Below, in pieces: positions 1-6,848 of a DNA stretch of 58,670 bases (the first letter of the stretch is position 1; each line of letters opens with the position of its first letter). The stretch covers positions 40,206-98,875 of the forward strand of contig MSTD01000014.1 in the NCBI GenBank assembly GCA_001942045.1. Direction: 5' to 3'. The notes below the pieces were generated by a model, which was not told the DNA's origin, made no database searches, and was given only the letters and a program-made list of their open reading frames with translations. A program made the position numbers and the translations under genes. The DNA is from Mycolicibacterium porcinum. GTDB lineage: Bacteria > Actinomycetota > Actinomycetes > Mycobacteriales > Mycobacteriaceae.

Positions 1-327
1 ACGTTGGCCGTCGACCGGGCCGTCGAACGGGGGACCAACCGGTATCAGGCGATCGCCGCGGGGATGCTGGGAAAGTCGATGTCGCCGTTCATCGTGCGCC
101 CGACGCTCAAGTTCGCCGACCACCCCCACCCCGAACACGGCGGGCAGGAATTGGTGTTCGTTCATGCCGGCACCGTGGAGCTGCGTTACCAAGACGAGTT
201 GGTCGTCCTGGAGCCCGGGGACTGCGCCTATTTCGACGCCTCCCTGCCGCACCAACTCCGACAGCGAGGCAGCACGCCGAGTCAGGTTCTGGTGATCACC
301 CACACCGAGTACAGCCGTAGTCGCTGA
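1..327 (+). CDS. Cupin-domain transcriptional regulator, C-terminal part (5' end outside window)
   Basis: The reading frame is open from the first base, so the gene starts upstream of the window. The visible part is a single cupin barrel: motif 1 around HPHPEHGGQE and motif 2 around GDCAYFDASLPHQL. In XRE-cupin regulators this small-molecule sensing barrel follows an N-terminal helix-turn-helix, which would lie off the left edge. The neighbouring class II aldolase and DapA-type aldolase genes fit a substrate-responsive regulator of a small catabolic unit. The cupin fold is well supported. That the full protein is a DNA-binding regulator is inferred; a stand-alone cupin enzyme is possible. Confidence 0.7.
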   Translation, partial: TLAVDRAVERGTNRYQAIAAGMLGKSMSPFIVRPTLKFADHPHPEHGGQELVFVHAGTVELRYQDELVVLEPGDCAYFDASLPHQLRQRGSTPSQVLVITHTEYSRSR

Positions 328-358
328 TAGCGCCGGGTCGGGCCCCAGCGGCAGACCG

Positions 359-658
359 TCAGCATGTGAGGTTCACGTGCACCGTGGGGATCGGTTCGAA
401 ATCCGGTAGGCCGTGGATGGTGACCGTCTTCGCCTGCGGACGCACCACGACCGTGTGGACATTGGTCACTGTGCACTCGCTGAGCGGGCCGCTGCCGACC
501 TTGTTGACGATCACCCGCTTGCCGTCGGCCTGTAGGCGCGCGATCGTTTCGGCTGCCGATGGGCCGGTGGGCGCGGCGGCGCCGACGGCGGATCCCACCG
601 TGAGCCAGCTCGCAGTCGCACCGATAGCCAACGCCATGGACGTTGCGTTGTGCTTCAT
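359..658 (-). CDS. Small secreted protein, 99 aa, unknown function
   Basis: An N-terminal signal peptide is visible: a hydrophobic stretch at residues 8-28 followed by AVGA-A, a plausible signal peptidase I site. The mature part has about 70 residues, with two cysteines (C62 and the last residue, C99) that could form a disulfide. I chose the ATG at 658 because a good ribosome binding site (AGAAGGAG) lies about 9 bases upstream; an in-frame ATG further upstream has none. The gene is divergent from the class II aldolase. A perfect 17-bp palindrome lies 48 bases before this start, and its twin lies 47 bases before the aldolase start, so the two genes are probably controlled together. No family recognised. 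Confidence 0.65.
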   Translation of the reverse strand: MKHNATSMALAIGATASWLTVGSAVGAAAPTGPSAAETIARLQADGKRVIVNKVGSGPLSECTVTNVHTVVVRPQAKTVTIHGLPDFEPIPTVHVNLTC

Positions 659-705
659 GGCTTTTCGCTCCTTCTTCGGGGGTTTCGAACTACACCGCCG
701 ATCGT

Positions 706-722
706 ATGACACAAAGTGTCAT
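706..722. promoter_or_regulatory. Operator palindrome 1, ATGACAC-AAA-GTGTCAT
   Basis: This is a perfect inverted repeat with 7-bp arms and a 3-bp spacer, 48 bases upstream of the start of the secreted-protein gene. It shares the core GACAC-AAN-GTGTC with the palindrome at 779-795; the two centres are 73 bp apart, about seven helical turns. It is probably the site of a dimeric repressor or activator. The cupin regulator just to the left is the nearest candidate. Confidence 0.6.
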
Positions 723-730
723 AGGAGAAA

Positions 731-744
731 CGTGATTAATCACG
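731..744. promoter_or_regulatory. Perfect 14-bp palindrome CGTGATT-AATCACG
   Basis: This spacer-less inverted repeat lies between the two GACAC-N3-GTGTC operators in the divergent promoter region. Its sequence is unrelated to them, so it may bind a second regulator or be part of a core promoter. Function not assigned. Confidence 0.4.
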
Positions 745-778
745 CGGAATATTCGGCCAGTTCACAAGGGTTGACCGA

Positions 779-795
779 AGGACACAATGTGTCCT
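779..795. promoter_or_regulatory. Operator palindrome 2, AGGACAC-AAT-GTGTCCT
   Basis: This is a perfect inverted repeat with 7-bp arms and a 3-bp spacer, 47 bases upstream of the class II aldolase start. It is the twin of the site at 706-722. The mirror-image distances to the two divergent start codons suggest one regulator controls both directions. Confidence 0.6.
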
Positions 796-841
796 ACTGT
801 TCGTGTTGTGTCTCCGATGTCTCACGGAAAGGAATGTCGAG

Positions 842-1627
842 ATGACCACCACGCTCGGTGATTCGAAACAAGTTCTGATGCAGCGTGCGCTCGATGGGTT
901 GTCCACCCATATCGAGGAGTCCACGCTGACGACGCGGCAGAAGCTGGCCTTGACGTGCCGGGCCCTGTTCGACGCGGGCCACGACTCGGGACTGGCCGGC
1001 CAGATTACCGCCCGAGCCGAGGAACCGGGTACGTATTACACCCAACGCCTCGGGCTGGGTTTCGACGAGATCACCGAAGACAATCTGCTGCTCGTCGACG
1101 AAGATCTCAACGTTCTCGAAGGTGGAGGGATGGCGAACCCCGCCAACCGGTTCCACAGCTGGATCTACCGCGCGCGGCCGGACGTGCAGTGCATCGTGCA
1201 CACGCACCCGTTCCACGTCGCCGCACTGTCGATGCTGGAAGTTCCGTTGCAGGTGTCGCAGATGGACATCGCGCCGCTCTATGGCGATTGTGCCTTCCTG
1301 GCCGATTGGCCCGGTGTTCCGGTGGGCAACGAAGAAGGCGATATCATCAGTGCCGCACTGGGAGACAAGAAGGCAATCCTGTTGGCCCACCACGGCCATG
1401 TGATCGCCGGGGCCAGTATCGAGGAATCGTGCTCGCTGGCGATGCTGATCGAGCGTGGCGCCAAATTGCAATTGGCGGCCATGGCCGCAGGAACCATCGC
1501 CGACCTGCCTCCGCGGCTGGCGCGTGAGGCCCATGACTGGACGTTGCGGCCCAAGCGCAGCCAGGCCAATTTCGCCTACTACGCCCGCCGTGCGCTCCGC
1601 AATCATCCCGACGCGTTGACCAGCTGA
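842..1627 (+). CDS. Class II aldolase/adducin family protein
   Basis: The protein has 261 aa, normal for the zinc-dependent fuculose-phosphate aldolase / adducin-head family. The metal-binding HTHPFH motif sits near residue 120 and a second conserved LLAHHGHV block follows, with the family's usual spacing. Members cleave or epimerise small sugar phosphates or dehydrate hydroxyacids; the substrate cannot be told from sequence. I start at the ATG at 842, preceded by GAAAGGAA, rather than an in-frame ATG 39 bases upstream. The next gene, a DapA-type aldolase, begins 37 bases downstream, so the two are probably one operon under the 779-795 operator. Confidence 0.85.
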   Translation: MTTTLGDSKQVLMQRALDGLSTHIEESTLTTRQKLALTCRALFDAGHDSGLAGQITARAEEPGTYYTQRLGLGFDEITEDNLLLVDEDLNVLEGGGMANPANRFHSWIYRARPDVQCIVHTHPFHVAALSMLEVPLQVSQMDIAPLYGDCAFLADWPGVPVGNEEGDIISAALGDKKAILLAHHGHVIAGASIEESCSLAMLIERGAKLQLAAMAAGTIADLPPRLAREAHDWTLRPKRSQANFAYYARRALRNHPDALTS

Positions 1628-1664
1628 CCCTGAAACCGCCCAACCGCACGGAAAGGACTCCAAG

Positions 1665-2543
1665 ATGCCCTCTAACTCCGAGATCCACGGAATTCTCGCC
1701 TATCCCGTCACCCCCTTCACCGAAGACCAGCGGGTCGACACGGGCAAGCTTGCCGCCCTCGTCGACCAGTTGGTGACAGACGGAGCCCACGGCATCGTCC
1801 CGCTGGGCAGCACCGGCGAGTCGGCCTATCTCACCGAGGCCGAGTTCGACGCCGTCATCGACACCACGATCGGCGTGGTCGACCGTCGGGTTCCTGTCAT
1901 CATCGGCGCGTCAGATCTGACCACTGCCAACACCATTCGCCGGGTGCAGTATGCCGAGCGGGCCGGTGCGGACGCGGTGATGGTGTTGCCCATCTCCTAC
2001 TGGAAACTGTCCGAGCGCGAGATCGCCCAGCACTACGCTGCGATCGGCGCTGCGATCGGCATTCCGATCATGGTGTACAACAACCCGGCCACCAGTGGCA
2101 TCGATATGCGGCCGGAGCTGCTGGTCCAGATGTTCGACGATATCGACAACGTCACCATGGTCAAGGAGTCCACCGGGGACATCACCCGCATGGAGCGCCT
2201 CTCCGAACTCACCGACGGCAAGCTGCCGTTCTACAACGGCAGTAATCCCATGATCCTCAAGGCTTTCAAGGCGGGAGCCAAGGGGTGGTGCACAGCGGCT
2301 CCGAATCTGCTGCCGCAGCCGTGCCTGGACCTCTATGCGGCGGCACGGGCCGGAGACTGGTCCAAAGCCGAGGCGATCTACACCGAATTCAAGCCCTTCC
2401 TGGAGTTCATCGTGGCGGGTGGACTACCCACCACGATCAAGGGTGGACTCGAGTTGCTCGGCCGGAGTGTCGGAGACCCGCGTCCGCCACTGCTGCCGCT
2501 CGACGCCGGCGGCCGTGAGGAGCTGGGCCGGCTCCTGCTCTGA
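1665..2543 (+). CDS. Dihydrodipicolinate synthase family (DapA/NanA-type) aldolase
   Basis: A 292-aa class I aldolase of the DapA superfamily. Visible hallmarks are the GSTGES substrate-binding loop near residue 46, the YNNP tyrosine motif near residue 139, and the Schiff-base lysine in MVKESTGD near residue 167. The pyruvate-dependent TIM-barrel family includes DapA, NanA, KDG aldolases and hydratase-aldolases. Context beside a class II aldolase and a cupin regulator, rather than lysine genes, argues for a catabolic role. GAAAGGA precedes the start. It converges on the Rrf2 gene with a 3-base gap. Confidence 0.87.
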   Translation: MPSNSEIHGILAYPVTPFTEDQRVDTGKLAALVDQLVTDGAHGIVPLGSTGESAYLTEAEFDAVIDTTIGVVDRRVPVIIGASDLTTANTIRRVQYAERAGADAVMVLPISYWKLSEREIAQHYAAIGAAIGIPIMVYNNPATSGIDMRPELLVQMFDDIDNVTMVKESTGDITRMERLSELTDGKLPFYNGSNPMILKAFKAGAKGWCTAAPNLLPQPCLDLYAAARAGDWSKAEAIYTEFKPFLEFIVAGGLPTTIKGGLELLGRSVGDPRPPLLPLDAGGREELGRLLL

Positions 2544-2546
2544 TTC

Positions 2547-3014
2547 TCACCTGCCCAACAACTTTCGGGTGCGGGCCGGTGCTGTGTCCGGGATGTCGGC
2601 GAGGATGTCGGCAAGGGTGACGCTCTCGAGGCTGGCCCGCCAGGCCTGGTGGGCTTCAGCCATCTTCACCGCCAGGATGCACTCGTGGCGGCACCACGAG
2701 GCCGGCAGGGCGCCCCGGCCCTGCCGGCGGATCTCGCGACACTCGTACGGCGCCGACGCGCCGTCGACCGCCTCGACGATCTGCAGCAGGGTGATGTCGG
2801 CAGGGCGCCGGCCGAGCCGGAACCCGCCGCGCGGGCCGGTCGTCGCGGCCAGCACACCTGCGCGCGTCAACGCCTGCAGTTGCTTGGCGAGGTAGGCGGC
2901 GGGCAGGTCGAAATACTCGGCGAGATCGGCGGCCGACGCGGTGGTCCCCGGCTCGAGCTGCGCCAGCGACGTCGCGCAGTGCAGGGCCCACTCGGTGGCC
3001 ACGGGAAGTTTCAC
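2547..3014 (-). CDS. Rrf2 family transcriptional regulator with three-cysteine cluster motif
   Basis: A 155-aa protein with an N-terminal winged helix (residues about 1-65) and the Rrf2 wing sequence GPRGGFRL. Three cysteines in the order C-x15-C-x3-C (around YEC, SWC and HEC, residues about 92-112) are positioned like the Fe-S ligands of IscR and NsrR. It could therefore sense redox state, nitric oxide or iron-sulfur status through a cluster, or through thiols. It is transcribed away from the NAD(P)H-binding protein gene. An interrupted 33-bp palindrome fills the gap between them and is the probable autoregulatory site. Confidence 0.87.
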   Translation of the reverse strand: MKLPVATEWALHCATSLAQLEPGTTASAADLAEYFDLPAAYLAKQLQALTRAGVLAATTGPRGGFRLGRRPADITLLQIVEAVDGASAPYECREIRRQGRGALPASWCRHECILAVKMAEAHQAWRASLESVTLADILADIPDTAPARTRKLLGR

Positions 3015-3031
3015 AGCCCGTAGTTTATTAC

Positions 3032-3064
3032 AGATATTGCGGACCTATATAGTCCGAGATATCT
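3032..3064. promoter_or_regulatory. Interrupted palindrome, probable Rrf2 operator
   Basis: Symmetry is centred on base 3048: AGATAT, 2 nt, CGGAC, 7 nt, GTCCG, 2 nt, ATATCT. Eleven positions on each side match exactly. It lies in the 72-bp divergent gap between the Rrf2 gene (start 3014) and the oxidoreductase gene (start 3087), so one dimer pair could control both. Confidence 0.65.
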
Positions 3065-3086
3065 ATCGGCGAGGACGGGAGACATC

Positions 3087-3830
3087 ATGCGAATCGCAGT
3101 TGCCGGAGCTACGGGAAACATCGGGGCGCGCGTGGTCGCCGCCCTGCAGGCCGCAGGGCACGAGGTGGTGGCCATCAGCCGTTCGTCGGGGGTGGACCTG
3201 TCCACCGGGGAGGGTCTCGACGCTGCCTTGGACGGGGTGCAGGCCGTGGTCGACGCGATCAGCGCCCCGCCCACCGATCGGGACAGCACCGTGGACTACC
3301 TGGGCACCGCGACCCGCAACCTGTTGGCCGCCGAGGCGCACGCCGGGGTGGGCCATCACGTGCTGCTGTCCATCGTGGGGATTCACGGTATCGACGGCAA
3401 TCCGCACTACGCCGGAAAACGTGAGCAGGAGCGGCTGATCGAGGCGGGGCCGGTGCCGTGGACCATCGTGCCGGCCACCCAGTTCCACGATTTCGCCGAG
3501 ATGGTGGTGGGCTGGACCGAGCAGGACGGCCGGGCCGAAATCGCGCCGCTGTTGGTGCAGCCGATCGATCCTGATGACGTGGCCGCCGTGCTCGCCGAGG
3601 TCGCCGTGGGCGCCCCGCAAGGCCGCTACGCCGACGTGGCCGGCCCGCAGACCCAGGATCTGGTGGACCTGGCCCGGCGGACCCTGGCCGCCCGCGGCCG
3701 GGAGGTGACCTTGGTGCCGACGTGGTCGTCGATCTTCAGTGTCGAGATGGCGGGCAATGCGCTGCTGCCCGGCGCCGACGCGCGCATCGCGCCCACCACC
3801 TTCGACCAGTGGCTGAGCCGGCAGCGATAG
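3087..3830 (+). CDS. NAD(P)H-binding (NmrA-like, atypical SDR) protein
   Basis: A 247-aa Rossmann protein. The nucleotide-binding motif GATGNIG is at residues 8-14, followed by an acidic/basic selector region. The central SIVGIHG and the NPHYAGKREQE stretch resemble the Tyr/Lys region of NmrA-like atypical SDRs. Some relatives are NAD(P)H-quinone or flavin reductases, others are redox sensors without catalysis. A ribosome binding site (GGACGGGAGA) precedes the ATG. The divergent Rrf2 regulator and shared operator suggest redox- or electrophile-induced expression. The substrate is unknown. Confidence 0.8.
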   Translation: MRIAVAGATGNIGARVVAALQAAGHEVVAISRSSGVDLSTGEGLDAALDGVQAVVDAISAPPTDRDSTVDYLGTATRNLLAAEAHAGVGHHVLLSIVGIHGIDGNPHYAGKREQERLIEAGPVPWTIVPATQFHDFAEMVVGWTEQDGRAEIAPLLVQPIDPDDVAAVLAEVAVGAPQGRYADVAGPQTQDLVDLARRTLAARGREVTLVPTWSSIFSVEMAGNALLPGADARIAPTTFDQWLSRQR

Positions 3831-3866
3831 ACGGCGCTCCCATACCTGTCACCGGTCTCTGACACC

Positions 3867-5990
3867 ATGGAGCGCATGCCGTTGGAGGCTCCCTCGCCCG
3901 CGCTGGGCGATCTGGACGATGAGCAGCGGGAGGCTGTGCTGGCCGCCCGCGGCCCGGTGTGCGTGCTGGCCGGCGCAGGCACCGGCAAGACCCGCACCAT
4001 CACCCGGCGGATCGCGCACCTGGTCGCCGGTGGCCATGTCGCGCCCAGCCAGGTGCTCGCGGTGACCTTCACCGCTCGCGCAGCGGGGGAGATGCGCGGC
4101 CGGTTGCGGGTGCTGGGCCAGGAGTCGGGTGTGAACACCTCTGCGGTGCAGGCGGTGACGTTTCACGCCGCGGCGCGCCGGCAGTTGCAGTACTTCTGGC
4201 CCCGGCTGGTCGGCGACACCGGATGGGAGCTTCTCGACAGCAAGTTCGCCGTGGTCGCGCAAGCCGCGAACCGCGCCGGCATGCAGACCAGCACCGACGA
4301 CGTCCGCGACCTGGCCGGCGAAATCGAGTGGGCCAAGGCGTCTTTGATCACTCCGGAGGGCTACAGCACCGCGGTGGCCAAGGTGGGCCGCGACATCCCG
4401 TTCGATGCGGCCAAGGTCGCCGCGGTGTATTCGAACTACGAGAAGCTCAAGGCCCGCCGGGACGGCTCGGCGCTGTTGGACTTCGACGATCTGTTGCTGC
4501 ACACCGCCGCGGCCATCGAGAACGACGCCGCCGTCGCGCAGGAGTTCCGCGATCGCTATCGCTGCTTCGTCGTCGATGAGTACCAGGACGTCACGCCCTT
4601 GCAGCAGCGCGTGCTCGATGCCTGGCTGGGCGAGCGCGACGATCTCACGGTGGTCGGTGACGCGAACCAGACCATCTATTCGTTCACCGGCGCCACCCCG
4701 CGCTTCCTGCTGGACTTCTCACGACGGTTCCCCGACGCCGCGGTGGTGCGGCTGGAGCGGGACTACCGGTCCACCCCGCAGGTGGTGTCGCTGGCCAACC
4801 GGGTGATCGCGGCCGCCCGCGGCCGGATGGCGGGCAGCAAGCTGCACCTGGTGGGTCAGCGTGACCCTGGTCCGGAGCCGACGTTCTCGGAGTATCCCGA
4901 CGAGGTGGCCGAGGCCAATGCCGTGGCCCGGTCCATCAAGAAGCTGATCGAAAACGGAACGGAGCCCGCCGAAATCGCGGTGCTCTACCGGATCAACGCG
5001 CAGTCCGAGGTGTATGAGGAGGCGCTCACCGAGGCCGGGATCGCGTTCCAGGTGCGCGGCGGCGAAGGTTTCTTCAGCCGCCAGGAGATCCGCCAGGCGC
5101 TGGTTGCCATGCAGCGCTTCGCCGAACGTGACATTCCCGAGGATGATCTGCCCGCGCTGGTGCGTGAGCTGCTCGAGCCACTCGGATTGACCGCCGAGCC
5201 GCCGGCCGGCACCAAGGCCCGCGAGCGCTGGGAGGCGCTGACGGCGTTGGCCGAGTTGGTCGACGAGGAGGTGGCGCTGCGTCCGGAGCTGGATCTGCGG
5301 GCTTTGGTCGCCGAGCTGCGCCAGCGGGCCGACGCGCGGCATCCACCGGTGGTGCAGGGCGTGACGCTGGCGTCTCTGCACGCGGCCAAGGGTCTGGAGT
5401 GGGATGCGGTGTTCCTGGTCGGCCTGGCCGACAACACGCTGCCCATCTCGCATGCGCTCGCGCACGGGCCCGACAGCGAACCGGTGGAAGAGGAGCGTCG
5501 TCTGCTCTATGTCGGGGTTACTCGCGCCCGGGTGCACCTGGGGTTGAGTTGGGCGCTGGCCCGTACGCCCGGCGGGCGGCAGGGTCGTCGGCCGTCGCGG
5601 TTCCTCAACGGCATCGCACCGCAGCTGCAGAATTCGGTTGGCTCGGGCCCGGATCGCACGCGTCGTCAACGTGGCCCGGCTCCGCGCTGCCGGGTGTGCA
5701 ACGCCGCGTTGACGACTCCGCCGGCGATCATGTTGCGCCGCTGCGAAACCTGTCCCTCGGACCTGGATGAGGAGCTGCTCACCGAGCTCAAAGAGTGGCG
5801 GCTGCGCGTCTCCAAGGAGATGAAAGTGCCGGCGTACGTGGTGTTCACCGACAACACCCTGATCGCGATCGCCGAGTCGTTGCCGGCCGACGAGGCCGCG
5901 CTGGTGGCGCTCCCCGGGATCGGCGCGCGCAAGCTCGAGCAGTACGGCCCGGACGTTCTCGAGTTGGTCAAAGGCCGCCAAAATTCGTAA
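3867..5990 (+). CDS. uvrD2: ATP-dependent DNA helicase UvrD2
   Basis: A 707-aa SF1A helicase close in length to mycobacterial UvrD2 (about 700 aa). Walker A GAGTGKT is at residues 36-42; the Walker B/DExx box is VVDEYQDV near residue 237; motif VI ([16 protein letters not shown]) lies near residues 540-556. After the helicase core come the features that separate UvrD2 from UvrD1: a tetracysteine module (CRVC...CETC, residues about 608-630) and a C-terminal HRDC domain (about 635-705). It unwinds 3'-to-5' in DNA repair and replication. The start is uncertain: ATG 3867 or ATG 3876; neither has a strong ribosome binding site. It is followed by whiB7, as in M. tuberculosis. Confidence 0.93.
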   Translation: MERMPLEAPSPALGDLDDEQREAVLAARGPVCVLAGAGTGKTRTITRRIAHLVAGGHVAPSQVLAVTFTARAAGEMRGRLRVLGQESGVNTSAVQAVTFHAAARRQLQYFWPRLVGDTGWELLDSKFAVVAQAANRAGMQTSTDDVRDLAGEIEWAKASLITPEGYSTAVAKVGRDIPFDAAKVAAVYSNYEKLKARRDGSALLDFDDLLLHTAAAIENDAAVAQEFRDRYRCFVVDEYQDVTPLQQRVLDAWLGERDDLTVVGDANQTIYSFTGATPRFLLDFSRRFPDAAVVRLERDYRSTPQVVSLANRVIAAARGRMAGSKLHLVGQRDPGPEPTFSEYPDEVAEANAVARSIKKLIENGTEPAEIAVLYRINAQSEVYEEALTEAGIAFQVRGGEGFFSRQEIRQALVAMQRFAERDIPEDDLPALVRELLEPLGLTAEPPAGTKARERWEALTALAELVDEEVALRPELDLRALVAELRQRADARHPPVVQGVTLASLHAAKGLEWDAVFLVGLADNTLPISHALAHGPDSEPVEEERRLLYVGVTRARVHLGLSWALARTPGGRQGRRPSRFLNGIAPQLQNSVGSGPDRTRRQRGPAPRCRVCNAALTTPPAIMLRRCETCPSDLDEELLTELKEWRLRVSKEMKVPAYVVFTDNTLIAIAESLPADEAALVALPGIGARKLEQYGPDVLELVKGRQNS

Positions 5991-6014
5991 AGATCATGCC
6001 AAAACCGCAGGTAG

Positions 6015-6052
6015 AAAATAGGTTGTGCGATTCGGCTGTTAGGCTTTAGCCT
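6015..6052 (+). promoter_or_regulatory. whiB7 promoter with WhiB7-type AT-rich element
   Basis: AAAATA (6015-6020) lies 3 bases before a -35 element TTGTGC (6023-6028), followed after 18 bases by TAGCCT (6047-6052) as -10. An AT-rich patch just upstream of a SigA -35 is the known signature of WhiB7-activated promoters, consistent with autoactivation. Confidence 0.6.
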
Positions 6053-6095
6053 CGTAGCACAGCTCTGGTGACGAGACGGAAGGAGGGTGCCCGCA

Positions 6096-6311
6096 ATGGA
6101 TAACAACATCGAATTCAGCGGTGTAGCGGTTGCAGGCATGCCGTCGTCCGTGCTCGCCGTCGCCGCTGCCGCGGTTTCCCCGGCAGCCGACCGGCACGCC
6201 GCACCCGCTGCCCCCGCCGCCGCATGGTTGGCCGCCGCTGCTATTTCCCCGCAGCACAAGCGCCGTCCGGCCGCCGCGACTGGCGCGTCCGTGGATCGGA
6301 GCCCCCACTAG
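6096..6311 (+). CDS. whiB7 upstream ORF (leader peptide, 71 aa)
   Basis: This ATG-initiated ORF follows a strong ribosome binding site (GGAAGGAGGG, 6078-6087) and lies between the whiB7 promoter and an intrinsic terminator. The peptide is rich in alanine and proline and ends with a basic stretch (HKRRPAA...). It is not expected to have a function as a protein. Known mycobacterial whiB7 leaders contain such an ORF, whose translation is read out by the attenuator. The last codons contain an 8-base sequence (6287-6294) complementary to the 5' arm of the terminator, which links ribosome progress to terminator formation. An upstream in-frame GTG at 6087 overlaps the ribosome binding site and is unlikely to be used. 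Confidence 0.75.
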   Translation: MDNNIEFSGVAVAGMPSSVLAVAAAAVSPAADRHAAPAAPAAAWLAAAAISPQHKRRPAAATGASVDRSPH

Positions 6312-6345
6312 GTAGAGCTCCCATCACCGCCAAATGGCCACGGAC
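6287..6345 (+). promoter_or_regulatory. Alternative antiterminator helix in whiB7 leader
   Basis: GTCCGTGG at 6287-6294, inside the final codons of the leader ORF, is exactly complementary to CCACGGAC at 6338-6345, most of the 5' arm of the terminator. Pairing of the two would prevent terminator formation. A ribosome completing the ORF would cover 6287-6294 and let the terminator form. A ribosome stalled upstream by a drug would leave it free. This is inference from base-pairing only. Confidence 0.55.
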
Positions 6346-6378
6346 CCGCAGTCAACCGGATCCGTGGCCAAATTTTTT
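6335..6378 (+). terminator. Intrinsic terminator (attenuator) before whiB7
   Basis: A perfect 10-bp stem (TGGCCACGGA at 6335-6344 pairing with TCCGTGGCCA at 6361-6370) with a 16-nt loop is followed by six T residues (6373-6378). It lies about 90 bases before the whiB7 start codon and after the leader ORF, so it must be overcome for whiB7 to be expressed. Confidence 0.8.
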
Positions 6379-6469
6379 GGGAGTTGTTCCACCCCGAAAA
6401 AGCTGGTCGCAGATCCCTCGAAGAGACAGATCGCCGACAACTACGACCAGGAAGCAGGGGGACATACAC

Positions 6470-6769
6470 ATGTCCATTGCGATGACCGCTCCAGAGATGA
6501 GCGTCGCGCCGGTGACATGCGAAGAGCGGCTACCGGCGGTGCCGTGCCACATCGGGAATCCCGATCTGTGGTTCGCCGAGAGCCCAGTCGATCTGGAGCA
6601 GGCCAAGGCCCTGTGCGCGGATTGCCCGATCCGCCGCGAGTGCCTGGCTGCCGCGCTGGAACGGCAAGAGCCGTGGGGCGTTTGGGGCGGCGAGATCCTC
6701 GACCGCGGAACGATCGTGGCCCGCAAGCGGCCGCGTGGGCGTCCGCGGAAGAACGTGGCCGCGGCCTGA
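6470..6769 (+). CDS. whiB7: Transcriptional regulator WhiB7
   Basis: A 99-aa Wbl protein. Four cluster-ligating cysteines, C26, C49, C52 and C58, are in the C-x22-C-x2-C-x5-C pattern that holds a [4Fe-4S] cluster. The EPWGVWGGE turn (67-75) contacts the SigA sigma factor. The C-terminal AT-hook RGRPRK (89-94) reads the AT-rich element upstream of -35 and distinguishes WhiB7 from other Wbl proteins. WhiB7 activates intrinsic resistance genes in response to ribosome-targeting antibiotics. The preceding promoter, leader ORF and attenuator form the expected control region. An extra cysteine (C17) lies outside the motif. Confidence 0.95.
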   Translation: MSIAMTAPEMSVAPVTCEERLPAVPCHIGNPDLWFAESPVDLEQAKALCADCPIRRECLAAALERQEPWGVWGGEILDRGTIVARKRPRGRPRKNVAAA

Positions 6770-6790
6770 CACCGGGCGCCGGCGTCGATC

Positions 6791-6837
6791 CTGCGCTCAG
6801 GGTGCGAATGTTCGAGAAGAACGCACCCTGAGCGCAG
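6791..6837. terminator. Bidirectional terminator, 16-bp perfect stem
   Basis: CTGCGCTCAGGGTGCG (6791-6806) pairs perfectly with 6822-6837 across a 15-nt loop and is followed by TTTCGTCGTT. It lies between the convergent whiB7 and ABC1-kinase genes and probably serves both. Confidence 0.8.
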
Positions 6838-6848
6838 TTTCGTCGTTG

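Noticed and set aside
4719..5981. A 420-codon open frame on the minus strand opposite uvrD2
   Set aside because: High-GC DNA gives long antisense frames. Its composition (His/Arg/Gln-rich, no motifs) is that of a shadow, and uvrD2 is unambiguous.
6087..6095. A GTG start for the whiB7 leader ORF, nine bases before the ATG
   Set aside because: This GTG overlaps the GGAAGGAGGG ribosome binding site itself, while the ATG at 6096 is correctly spaced.
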